Assembly (NCBI RefSeq): GCF_001761485.1
Contig: NC_090775.1
Coordinates: 2,301,001-2,365,000, forward strand
DNA: 64,000 bases
Direction: 5' to 3'
Source of the DNA: Yarrowia lipolytica
Lineage: Eukaryota; Ascomycota; Dipodascomycetes; Dipodascales
Position 1 is the stretch's first letter; every line of letters begins with the position of its first letter. Shown in pieces: positions 1 to 9,980 of this stretch. The translations under genes were made by a program, and so were the position numbers. Below the pieces are notes generated by a model. The model did no database searches. It worked only from the letters and a program-made list of their open reading frames with translations, and was not told the origin of the DNA.

Positions 1-735
1 GATACGGGTCGCGAGACGAGTAGATGTGAGACTACAAATACTGTACACTTGTATAACTAATCTACAGGACAGGTGAATGCGAAAGTAAAATGCGATCATC
101 TCTCGGCCGTAGATGGTCATATTAGTCACATATAATCTGATGCCGGTAAATTTCACATGTCAAGCATGTCCATATGGATCTGTCATCAAGCGAGACAGCC
201 ACCAAGACTGGAACCAATGCCGCTGGTAGTAATGGACCTTCTGGTACCAGAGCTGTCATCATTTGCTTGAACCACCTCCTTCATATGCTCACAAAATCAC
301 ATGGCTGTGGTTCATCTCACACCAATCCTTTGAGCATATGTCATTCATGTAGCATGCATAAACATGTCATCAAAGAAACATATTGGGGCGATGGGAACTG
401 ATAAGGGGGTGGATGAACATCTGATCTATTGGATGAACTCGATATAAATGATCGTTAATTGAACTACTTGTAGTTATTACAAACACTTTTGCAAGTGCTA
501 GATCATGATTACTTGTGTACACCTACTGATGCGTGATCAATAGGTAAACCATGATCTGGTGAATACCATTACCTGTCCCCTGGTGTACATAAGCATACTA
601 CGGGACAACTTCTGCACAGAGAGAGATCATTCTCTCCATGACATACTGTATAAAACCACTCGCTCCTACACCCACCGAGCTAAGCTCTCATGCCCACAAT
701 CAATAACACAATCCATTCTATCCGTAATAAATACA
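1..735. other. intergenic region, no gene supported
   Basis: No open frame here has family resemblance or start context that I trust. The longest, at 174-401 on the plus strand, encodes 75 residues that match nothing I recognise. The stretch next to 735 is the 3' flank of RHO3, which is transcribed leftwards. Confidence 0.6.
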
Positions 736-1878
736 CTACATGATGACGCACTTGGAAGACTCCTCCTTGTCATCGGCTGCAGCGCCCTTGGGCTTAGCTC
801 CCAGAGCACATCGAGCAGCCTCGGTAAAAGCCTCGTTGACTCCTCGGTTCATCTTGGCCGAGCACTCGAGGTATCGAAGAGCGCCAATCTTCTTGGCCAC
901 CTCCAGGCCCTGCTCGTAGGTGACGTACGTCTTCTTGGCGCCCTCGCCGCCCTCCTCATTGTTTCGCAGATCGCACTTGAGAGCCACCAGCACCAACTTG
1001 ACGCCCTCACAGTGGTCGGCAATCTCACCCACCCACTTGGTCTGCACGTTTTCCAGCGAGTCGCGCGAGTCGACGGAAAAACACAGCATGATGGTGTGTG
1101 TATCTGAGTACGACAGAGATCGTAGTCGGTCAAACTCCTCCTGACCAGCAGTGTCCCACAGAGACAGCTGTACGGGCTGGCCGTCGATGAAAATGTCATG
1201 CACGTAGTTTTCAAACACGGTGGGCTCGTACACGTGGGGGAAGTATCCCCGAGTGAAAACGTTCAGCAGAGAGGTCTTACCGGAAGCACCATCACCTAGA
1301 ATGACAATTTTTCTTGAAACTGGGTTAGAATGATAATGAGCTGTGGTATATTTGGAGAGAGAGAGAGAGAGAGAGAAGGCGTAAGAGTGTAAACGAAGTC
1401 TCACAAGTGGTGAGAAATGAGAGGTATGAAATGGACCTGGTGAAGTCATGTTCAAACGTAGTTCTGAGACCACATCCAAGACAATGCCTCATGAGCCCAC
1501 ATATGTTGCAAGAAACCTCAGTAAGCCTGAAAGTCCACACTCAGATTGTGCCCTCAGGTCCTGGCTCCAGATTCAGACTCCACCACCCTCAATACTCAAT
1601 ATCATGCTCATGCGATATGGCATGGCGCCGCAGACAATGGGTATCCCCGCTGGTGTCGTAGGAGGGCAACTCGATCGATGTGGCGTCTTTTAATAGCAAT
1701 ATCGCAGTGACAACTCGGGGGTTGCAGTGCCACATGGCGTCCTCAGAACACCCTCAACATTGTAGCTCCGTCCAGATCATATCCCGTATATGCTTCAGGG
1801 TGCGTTTTGGCGCGCACGCGTGTTGCCGTGTGCGCTGAAATACTCACTAGCCTTGGGGGCTCCGCCGCAGATGGCCAT
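736..1878 (-). CDS. RHO3: Rho3-type small GTPase, two exons
   Basis: Rho-family GTPase for polarised exocytosis and actin control at the plasma membrane. Coding exons are 1848-1878 (31 nt) and 736-1319, giving 204 residues. Seen: P-loop GDGASGKT at residues 19-26, DTAGQE switch II, and the C-terminal prenylation box CVIM. The block ENVQTKWVGEI and the EAFTEAAR helix match yeast Rho3 rather than Rho1 or Cdc42. The intron (1320-1847, 528 nt) has GTGAGT and CTAACCCAG. Joining in phase gives the N-terminus MAICGGAPKAISRK. Cys4-Gly corresponds to the N-terminal cysteine of yeast Rho3, which is known to be palmitoylated. A continuous frame running upstream of 1319 also starts with ATG, but it is intron sequence with a serine-leucine repeat encoded by a GA/CT tract. 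Family assignment is firm; exon 1 is inferred from signals and phase. Confidence 0.9.
1355..1376. repeat. (GA)11 microsatellite in the RHO3 intron
   Basis: Eleven GA units on the plus strand, read as a pyrimidine CT tract in the RHO3 pre-mRNA about 35 nt before the branch point. It may act as a polypyrimidine tract and is likely to vary in length between strains. Confidence 0.9.
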
Positions 1879-3952
1879 GTTGAATATTCGAAAATGAGCG
1901 AGAGAGTGGAAGAGTGGTGCGTTTTACCTCGTAACGGTATGGTATATCTCTTGGTGCAGGTTAGGTGGACCACGGCTTGTTTTGGTTTCCAGCAAAGCTT
2001 ATTTGCGAGTCTATGTTTTTCCCTTGTGCTCTTGTAGCGCTGCGCTTGAGCCAGAGTCCAACTGTGAGGTTACACCTCCCACGCGAGTGACGGAGTGACG
2101 TGTCCACCCTATCAGCTGCTTGTGGCAGGTGTACTTGTACTTGTTGTTTGTGGTGATAGCATAGACTAGTTTGCCCTCGGCGGTATTACGGGGTGCTACA
2201 GCTGTGGAGACGGTGTTTCCCCTCCTTATTTTGGCATAGTGCGCCTTTTACGATTTTTTTTTCTTCCCATTTATGAAGGTGACATTTTTCACCTACCCGT
2301 TTTTTTACGAAAAAAATAAAAATATAAAAACTTGTGTGTCCAGCCAAGAAAGCGCACAGTGTCACAACCTTGCCCCAGAAAAGCTCGTATTGACGCGAAC
2401 GCGTGCGAGACGTCTGCGACCAGAGCGAGTCCATATCTGGCACTACAGGGCCCGAGGGCCGCCAACAAGACCGAGCTTGGCGTCGGCTCTAGCACACGCT
2501 GAGAGGCGCTTACCGGCCACAAAAACCCCCGGTGCAAAGACCTCTGCCGCTACGCATCGTCTGGTTGCTAGTGATCGACGGACCCCTGAAAGTTTCCACC
2601 CACCTGTAAGTGTGGACCTGGAGAGTGCTTAAACCGTAAGTGTTGGAGATGCACTGGCTCACATAATATGACGGTCCATGGTGCTGTGATTGTGCTGTAC
2701 ATACTGTAGCATTGATGAGTGTAAAGGCCTGTCATTGACAGTGTACAGCACCGACTGTGCGTATACTCCTATCATTACCCTCTGAAGCCATATGTATGTA
2801 CAGTACTTACTGTTGATACACACGAGGGCGGTTCCCATGGGAACCATGTCTGATCCGCAAATGCTCTGTTTCAGACTGACAGGGGTGCTATTGTAATTGC
2901 GAGCTATAGCTCAGGCCGATGATTGGTACCCCCAGGAGAGTGCCTATACCAACCTTTTAATTAATTAAGGGATGCTATTGTCTGGAATTCACCTCCACAA
3001 TATTATCTGGCGCCTAACCATAGTCCGGAACCAGCTCCCACTCGGCCCTAAAGATGCACATTCCGTCTAAGCCCATAATATCGGACTATTCTGGCTTTTG
3101 ACAGTGACAGGGAAAGTGCACCAAGTGTCTGAGTGGGTAGCGTGGGAGACACATGTTGGAGTCACGTTATTGTCTGCTTGATTCATTACATGTTATGGTG
3201 ATTTATCCCGATATTCCCGAACATGTGGTCGACTGTGAGTAGCGAGAGCTGCATCCGGATCGTACAAGTAAAGAGGGTAGTTGGGTCATTTGTTGAAGAT
3301 CTCAACTAATAGCACCACCTGCCAAGTTGGAACCATCAATGGAATGAACAACACCTGTCTAAAGTACAAGTATGTACTTGTGCTCATACGACACGAATGG
3401 ATACCACCAGTGACAGATAACTCCTATCCACGAGCATAGATCTCGTCATACCAAGAACGAACGCCATACCCGCACCATTGACCACTCTTTTGCCCAACTT
3501 GCAAAATCACGTGACATGGAGAGTTTGCTTCAGGCACATCAAGGCAGGAGCCTCAGTTAATTAGACCTCCAAATATCTCGTGTTCTTTCTACACTAATGG
3601 TGAAGTTTTCAGCATGAAGAAACGAAGATTCCAGATCAGAGCACTTTTAAGATTCAACTTTATTGCGACAGTGCAAATGGGTATTTGGCCAAGTGGAAGG
3701 GGGTATCAAGCTTGGCCAATAGTGGCTATATTTTGATTCCGAAACTTTTGATCAAATTCTGCCCTGAAAACAACTCCGTCTATGTATTGTTGTTCCCGGA
3801 ATTCCTGGGGGAACGCTCCGAAAAGTCTTTCCCTTTCCCAATCTGTTGTTCCCCAACCCAAGCCTAATCTTGAGTCTTTCCCGATAATCTTGCATGGCAC
3901 TGGGACTTGTAATTTCACAAGTTACAGGAACAGCAGTCTTACAGAGTCCACC
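1879..3952. other. intergenic region between RHO3 and a J-protein gene
   Basis: Divergent promoter region of about 2.1 kb. It contains an AT-rich stretch near 2250-2330 followed by a GC-richer stretch to about 2600, and a CCAAT sequence at 3716-3720 upstream of the J-protein gene. The small open frames (for example 2273-2632) have no recognisable domain. I see no RNA gene. Confidence 0.5.
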
Positions 3953-4672
3953 ATGTGGCGACTAGGTCCTCGACACTTTTCCACGTCCGCCGCTCGGGCC
4001 GCAGACTCGTCGACCCACTACTCGATTCTGGGCGTCAGCGTGTCCGCCACGGCGGCAGAAATCAAAACCGCCTTCTACCAGCTCTCCAAGGTGTACCATC
4101 CCGACCGGGTCCGCAACAAGAGCGAGGAGGAGCAAAAGATGAGCCGTCTCAAGTTCGAGGAGGTTTCCATGGCCTACACGGTGCTGTCTGATCCCGCTCA
4201 GAAGCGAGACTACGACCAGCAGAACTCGTACCGCTTTAATGGAGGCTCGGCAGGCACCCAGGGCAACCCCAACACTGGATCCGGATTCCACAGCACTGGA
4301 ATGTTCCGCGAACGGCCTGCGTCTGGATTCAACCGACGGGCAGACAAGCAACGTACGTCCACGTTCCAGGGTGGCTACCGAACGTCGAAAATGAAGGCAA
4401 ACACTGCTTCTTCGCGTTTTTCCGGAGAACACCGAGAGGCGTCCAACTACGACGTGCCTCACTTTGACTACGATAAACACCACCACCAACAGTGCTCGTA
4501 CGAAGAACATAGAGTGCGACACCAGCGCCAGCAGGACGAGGAGTTTCGACAGGCCCGACGCAAGAAGAACGAAGAGAGACAGTATCATACCCAGGGAGGA
4601 GGCATTAACGTCGGAGCTGTTGCTGGGTTGGGGGCCACGGGTGTGGTGTTGATTGCCATGATGTGTAGATAG
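3953..4672 (+). CDS. DnaJ-domain (Hsp40) protein, probably mitochondrial, with C-terminal membrane segment
   Basis: J-domain co-chaperone that would stimulate an Hsp70 ATPase. The start at 3953 (ACCATGTGG) gives 239 residues; the frame is open further upstream but that part has no family match. Residues 1-20 are rich in Arg, Ser and Ala with no acidic residue before Asp18, consistent with a mitochondrial presequence. The J domain spans about 22-93, with the HPD motif at residues 49-51 and the helix IV end DPAQKRDYDQQ. A low-complexity Gly/Ser/Arg/His-rich middle follows. The last 25 residues contain a glycine-rich hydrophobic segment (GAVAGLGATGVVLIAMM) that looks like a single membrane anchor. 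It resembles type III J-proteins such as yeast Jid1 only in general plan, so I give no symbol. Confidence 0.8.
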   Translation: MWRLGPRHFSTSAARAADSSTHYSILGVSVSATAAEIKTAFYQLSKVYHPDRVRNKSEEEQKMSRLKFEEVSMAYTVLSDPAQKRDYDQQNSYRFNGGSAGTQGNPNTGSGFHSTGMFRERPASGFNRRADKQRTSTFQGGYRTSKMKANTASSRFSGEHREASNYDVPHFDYDKHHHQQCSYEEHRVRHQRQQDEEFRQARRKKNEERQYHTQGGGINVGAVAGLGATGVVLIAMMCR

Positions 4673-5317
4673 CGTGCTAGACGAGCCAATCGATGAGACA
4701 GTGACACCTCATTGAAGAATTCAAAGGTCTCCATTCAAATCGAACATTTACAGCCATCGAGCAGACGCATCCAAGTGACACCACTGGCACCCATATAGAT
4801 ATTTATAGATATGAGTAATGAATTATGTGTTATGAGGCAATAGAGGAGGCGGGACTACGGTTCGAGTACAATCCACAACGTCCTTGTACGTGTGTGTGTT
4901 TTTCTCTCTTCGTACTGTTGATACCAGTATCTACGATACATTGTAAGAAGACATACAGAAAAAATTACAGACAACATTGTGTGGCTATATCCGTCATCGT
5001 GCTCGTACTGTAAGCACACGAGGTAAAACAGCAAGATCCGCTACAAGTACTTGTACGTTGTTGTACATTTGTCAAATCACACCGAAGCCGTAAGAGCGTG
5101 GCACCATGACACTTTGGTCACGCAAACAACCGTTGTTGCATCCATATGGCGGCCAGTCAGGTAACAAATACAAATGACAGTAGCAAGTCCTCTCCCTCAG
5201 CCTGCTCAAGATACTACACCTCGGCGACAGCGCCGAATACGACAAGAAAGCTACAAGCCAACATACCGTCAGTCAGACACACTGATTACATATACAGAAC
5301 TCATTAAAGTATTCTAA
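4673..5317. other. convergent intergenic region
   Basis: 3' flanks of the J-protein gene and the porin gene. It contains a perfect 14-nt palindrome at 5042-5055 (TACAAGTACTTGTA) and no supportable gene. Confidence 0.6.
5042..5055. repeat. TACAAGTA-type perfect palindrome
   Basis: TACAAGTACTTGTA is its own reverse complement. It belongs to a set of related palindromes and half-sites found in many intergenic stretches of this window. Confidence 0.85.
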
Positions 5318-6719
5318 TTAACCCTCAAAGGTGAAAGAAACACCGAGGTTGTGGGCGGACTGCTCGAGTCGCTGGGTGTCGATGGAAGCACCGACACCGA
5401 CTCGGACACCGGGCTTGAGGCCAACAGAGTAAGCAAGAGCGGCAATACCCTGGTTGTTGATCTTGGCCTTGGCGAAAGAGTTGGCATCAAGAGTGTGCTT
5501 GGCACCGATCTCGAGACCGACGGGGGCGGCAGCAGCCTTGGAGTCCCAGGTGGCCTTGGCACCGACCTCAGTGGCGGGGTTAACCCGGTGGAAGTAGGCG
5601 GCGGAGAAAACAGAGAGGGAGTTGGTGGCCAGGATGGAGGTGGAGTAGACGGGGGCGGTGTAACCAACAGCAGCAGAGTACTTGGTGACCTTGGCGTCAG
5701 AGACGTCGTATCCGACCTCGGCACCGGCAATGAAGCCGTCGTGGCCAAGAGTGGCGTCGGAGGTGACGGTGGGGCCCTTCAGGAGATCGAAGAAAGCTCG
5801 AGCCTGGAAAGAGGGCTGCTTGAAGAAGAGAGAGAGCTTGGCGTTCTTAGCACCGGAAGAGGGGACAAAAGAGGTGGCGAGCTCACCCTTAAGACCCTGG
5901 GCAAGAGCCTCATCGATCTCAATCTTGGAGTCGAGGACGTTGGCGGTGGTCCATCCCTGGGTGACGGTGACACCGTTGGCCTTGTCGGCGTACTTGGCCT
6001 CGAGGTTACCGGCAATGGAGCCGTCCTTCTGGGAAGACTTACCCTTGGCGACAAAGGCAACACCGTTGGGGGCCTTGGTCTTGATCTCGAGGGAGGCTCG
6101 AGCAAGGTGGTAGTAGTCCTTGTTGAGGAGGTCGTTGGAAGCCTTGGCGATGTCAGAGAAAGCGAGAGGAGCCACTGGGTTAGTACGTGTTGCGTGTTAT
6201 GATGCTTCAGCACGTGCGGGTGTCATCAAGACGCGCGGCAGCACAGCGACTGAGAAAAAAACAATCGTCACCTCCAGACGGTGATTGTGGCAGTTGAAGG
6301 ACGCCATAGACTCAATTGAGACGGGAGACGACCATTGAATGCCGATGTGTCATAGTGTTGATGCGTTTGTTGGTGCAAAACACAATCACACCCTGTGATA
6401 CCTCCCCCCCAAGACACATCATGAATGCGATGGGCTGGTTACCGAGACTCGTGATGGGCACCCTCAATGGCCCCATGGTCGGGTCTCACATCACAGGCTG
6501 ACAATGTCGCCACCTGTGTTTGCAGCCCGATTGATCGCAAAACCACCTCGGTTGTTACTCGGTACCTCTCGGTTGCGTGTCAATTTGCGTTGAGGTGAAT
6601 CAAGCCACGTGCAATTGAGCCGAGAGTGCCACTGTGGATGTGCGTGTGTTCAATGGAGGAGAGGGCGTTCGGCGCCTCAATGGCGCTGTGCCTGTGTCGC
6701 CACGGTGACTATACTCACT
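5318..6719 (-). CDS. POR1: Mitochondrial outer-membrane porin (VDAC), start codon split by an intron
   Basis: Voltage-dependent anion channel, the 19-strand beta barrel passing ADP, ATP and metabolites through the mitochondrial outer membrane. The product of 285 residues begins MAPLAFSDIAKASNDLLNKD, close to known fungal porins, and ends VSFTFEG. GLK, YHRVNP and GAKATWDSK blocks typical of the family are present. In the genome the exon opens with GTG, not ATG. The preceding bases are TACTAACCCAG, a canonical acceptor. The only good donor upstream is GTGAGT at 6718-6713, preceded by ACAAACA. Joining base 6719 (A) to 6174 (TG) makes ACAAACATGG, a strong start context. Coding parts are therefore 6719 and 5318-6174, with an intron at 6175-6718 (544 nt). 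No ATG lies in the 60 nt ahead of the donor. The family is certain; the split start codon is a strong inference. Confidence 0.92.
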
Positions 6720-8536
6720 GTTTGTGTATGTGTGTTTGTGCTGAGAAAGAAGACAAGTTACGGGGAGCGAAAAGCTACGTTAGCCACTGCGGTGAGTTAG
6801 TTCCTTTAATCTGCGGCGTAGGCGGGGACTGCAACAAAGACGGTAGACGCACCTTGATCAACTAAAGTTATTATGGTTCCGACCAATCAAAATTGAGCTG
6901 CCGCACACCATACGTCCACATAAACATACAAGACAGCCCAGAGGAAGGTCCGGGTGGGAGGCGGTAGGGAGGGCAAAAATATGTGCGGCTTGATCTGAGC
7001 GGTTTACAGCTTGTTTCTCGGGCCGAAGGGAGGGCGGCGGGAGCCTGGATGGTGCCCTAGCAGGCCCCATAGGATTCTCAACAAATCCTCACATGATCTC
7101 TGGCCCCCCGCTCTCAGCACATCTCCTTCAAAAAACGGTCACATGGTCTGATTGCTCAGTGCAACCTCCTCTCCCCTCTGTTCGGTTCTCCCCAACAAAA
7201 TGTATCCTATATGCATGTGGGGTGGTGAACTGTAACGTGTTGTAGTACAGTAAAGTAGGTGTGTGGGAAAGGTGTCAGTTGGGGGCGTTTGGTGTCACTC
7301 TAAGGTGAAACTGGGCACACTGGCACAAGTATATATATAACCTGAGTGTGGACACAACCCCTCCACCAGCTGTCCGAGGCACTACACCGGCATTGCAGCG
7401 ACCTACTACTTCACCCTGACATCTCATCTAAGCGATCTCATCGTGCATGGGTGATAATATCCAGGATCGTTGATCTGTCGCAGACGACACACGTGAATGG
7501 AAATTAAAAAGCTTCCGATAACCAGCACCAAGCCACAACGCGTGGGCCGGAATTAGCGAAGTGAGTTAGCCGGTATATATCGGGTGGACTATGACGCATT
7601 TGGCACCACGTCTACTGTACAGGTACAGGTACGGTAAACACACGATAATTGCAGTTGTAATGAGACGGGTCACGAGTAGCTCAACATTGATCGTGCATCT
7701 CGGTTACAGTGTATGACAGCTGTGTACAGTCAGTAATAAGTCGTTGTTGGGGAATAGTCTGTCAGAAGTTTTCCCCATATTGTAGATATAGAAACGGCCG
7801 AAGGGGATTGGTGATCTATACACGGATCATAGGCACAGGCACTACTGTACAATGTAGGATAGAAGATGGAATATCTCGCACGGAGAGACCGACCTATCAA
7901 AAGAGAATACAACTGTTGTTGCAGAATGATGCGATGCAAACAAACACTCCCACAGATGCTACAGCATTTACTCTGCAGTCCTTGTCGGAACGACTATACG
8001 CAGTGTGCTGAGGTTCGCGATCTAATTATGTACGAGTACGAGTACGAGTACATACTGGTACGATAGATAGGGTGTCGTTTGGACTAGACTGTACCAGGAA
8101 CATCGGCGTACGAGCAGTGGTTCCTGACATCAACAATCAGTACGGCACTTGTATTATATTTGAATGGCGGTGCTCTTACAACCGCCGTGTTTTTAGTATA
8201 TATATAATATCTCGTTCGGTGCTGTCTTAAGTAATTACTGACTCTACTTGTAGGTTGGACCTACCCCTATAGCACGGGTCATAGGCAAGCTGAAGAGATA
8301 AAAAGTGGATTTTCCACCAGAAAAAACATCAACCGGAATCAATCTGTCTTATTATAGTGACACAAATACTATTTTATAGCCCTCTGCCACCACTTCCACC
8401 CTCCTATTACCCTGCTGAGAGGAACCGTCCTCAGAAATACAGTTACCCTGCTCACTGATTGGGACCTGATTTTTCTTGTGCATCTGGATCCGAACATTTC
8501 ATTCCGCACCTCTCTTTGGATCCACTCCAGCATGCC
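6720..8536. other. intergenic region with an orphan TATA sequence
   Basis: Region of 1.8 kb between divergent genes. It has a strong TATATATATAA at about 7330-7340 with no coding sequence of note behind it: the first ATG, near 7450, opens only eight codons. Three TACGAG repeats lie at 8031-8048. The open frame at 7709-8011 has no recognisable domain. Confidence 0.5.
6883..6887. promoter_or_regulatory. CCAAT box upstream of the porin gene
   Basis: CCAATCA lies about 165 bp upstream of the inferred porin start. CCAAT is the binding core of the Hap2/3/5 complex, which controls many fungal respiratory genes. A single short match is weak evidence. Confidence 0.3.
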
Positions 8537-9031
8537 ATGAGTGCAACCAAACCAGCCGAAAACGGCAAGTATCGGGTGGCGACGCGCGGCATGGTGGACG
8601 AGGACGTGTACGATACCCGCAACCGCCACGTGGCCGCTCACCAACAGCACCTCCGGCTGCGACGCATCAAAAATGTGCTGGCCAAAAGAACTGCTATCTC
8701 TGAAATGGAGGCGGACGTCATCCAGGGCGAACTGGCCCGCGACTTGCGTCTCTTGGTGGAGGCAGGAGCCCTTGAGCTGCCAGACATTGGCGATGAGCAC
8801 CAGCTGGAACAGCTGTTGCGAGACGAGTTACAGTCTCACGAATCGGTCCATGGAGCTGTCGATGGGCTCGTCGACGGCGATCTCGACGGAAACGTGGACG
8901 TAGTCATGGATCTGACCGACGACGAAGATGGCGCACTGGAAGACGAAGAAGAACGGATGATCCAGGAAGCCTTGGAACTGGAGGCCCGGGACATTGAGCA
9001 TCTCGTCAACCAGATGAACCTCGATCATTAG
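8537..9031 (+). CDS. Small acidic protein of unknown function
   Basis: A 164-residue product if translation starts at ATG 8537 (GCCATGAGT); the frame is open upstream but only from a TTG. I do not recognise the family. Residues about 30-90 are basic and helical (LRLRRIKNVLAKR, then alternating acidic and hydrophobic). Residues from about 100 are strongly acidic (VDGDLDGN, DLTDDEDG). The C-terminus EEERMIQEALELEARDIE resembles a ubiquitin-interacting motif (acidic run, then hydrophobic-x-x-Ala-hydrophobic) but lacks the usual serine. Reading-frame length and codon use resembling its neighbours support a real gene. Confidence 0.6.
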   Translation: MSATKPAENGKYRVATRGMVDEDVYDTRNRHVAAHQQHLRLRRIKNVLAKRTAISEMEADVIQGELARDLRLLVEAGALELPDIGDEHQLEQLLRDELQSHESVHGAVDGLVDGDLDGNVDVVMDLTDDEDGALEDEEERMIQEALELEARDIEHLVNQMNLDH

Positions 9032-9980
9032 TTATTTATATTTTTCCATCCTTCTCCCCATGAACGCCCTGTGCCTCGCTCAGCTTTCTACTCTTGGTTA
9101 GCTTCGAGCTGGATGCTCTCGGATCCTCAGAGATCCAAGTTGCAATGGGCAAGACCAACCCCTTTCACCTCATTTGAGTACGCCCTCAACTACCAGTGTT
9201 GTCCGGTGTAATTACCGGTGATTACATTTTATTTATAGAGTAACCAGAGCCCAGACATGGTCCGTGTGAATGTCAATGTTGTACAGCATTTAGTCGAGGG
9301 CACTTTTTTAGACGCTTCACAATATGATTGAAGGTCATTAGAACTAAAAAAAAAGAGTATCAGTTCTAAATACAAGTAACGATTGTCAGAGTAAGAGCTT
9401 TCGGTTGATATGAACACGACCTTACCGTGCCACTGCTATGGGTTGTTCGTCTGGGTAATCTGTCACCGGTACACTTGCATTCTGAGACTGGCAACAAAGG
9501 ATACATGGCGAAGCTGACGAAAACAGTAACATATACGTATTGTACAAGTACACAAATGGCAAGCATTATAGAGAACAGCTACGATATGAAATATTCTTTG
9601 AATTTCGTGGCTATTTTACTCTTTCTATTGAGGTAATTTGATCAACTAAATATACTTTGTTTACTTAATACTATTGTTGGATAGCTGGTGTGTACAAGAC
9701 ACCCAGAATCAGACAAGAGAATAGTGCCTTAAAAGAGTTATTTAGTGACTTAAAAAAACATACATCTTGAAAAATGCCATATATAAGACAAGAACAACTT
9801 CCCCCTGTACATATATTTCCCCACATTCTGCCCAAGTGGCGTTAGAATCGCCTCGTTCGCTCACCACTGATACGGGTAAGGGTTCTAAAATTTTATGAAG
9901 CTTATTCGAAATTATTTTTGAAGTTTTTCAAACTCGCATATTCGGCCACAGACACAGCTATACACTACACATTACACACA
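9032..9980. other. intergenic region, promoter of PUF6
   Basis: AT-rich 0.95-kb stretch. Only short open frames without family resemblance are present. The final 80 bp contain the shared element described at 9905-9934. Confidence 0.6.
9905..9934 (+). promoter_or_regulatory. Putative ribosome-biogenesis promoter element upstream of PUF6
   Basis: The block TTCGAAATTATTTTTG followed closely by TTTCAAACT lies about 50-75 bp before the PUF6 start. Nearly the same two-part arrangement precedes RRP8 at 40332-40366. It is AT-rich like the yeast RRPE element (TGAAAAATTTT) of ribosome-biogenesis genes, but not identical to it. A role as a regulatory site is inferred. Confidence 0.4.

Noticed and set aside
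1320-1479. Continuous upstream extension of RHO3 through an ATG near 1479
   Set aside because: It reads through a CT repeat and directly across CTAACCCAG; the spliced exon at 1848-1878 gives a family-like N-terminus.
3226-3440. Possible spliced gene (ATG TGG TCG ACT, then GTGAGT)
   Set aside because: A donor is present but the only acceptor-like site is poor (CTAATAG), and the joined peptide of about 40 residues has no family match.
5351-6202. 283-codon open frame on the plus strand
   Set aside because: Antisense shadow of the porin gene; Gly/Leu/Val/Glu-rich with no domain.
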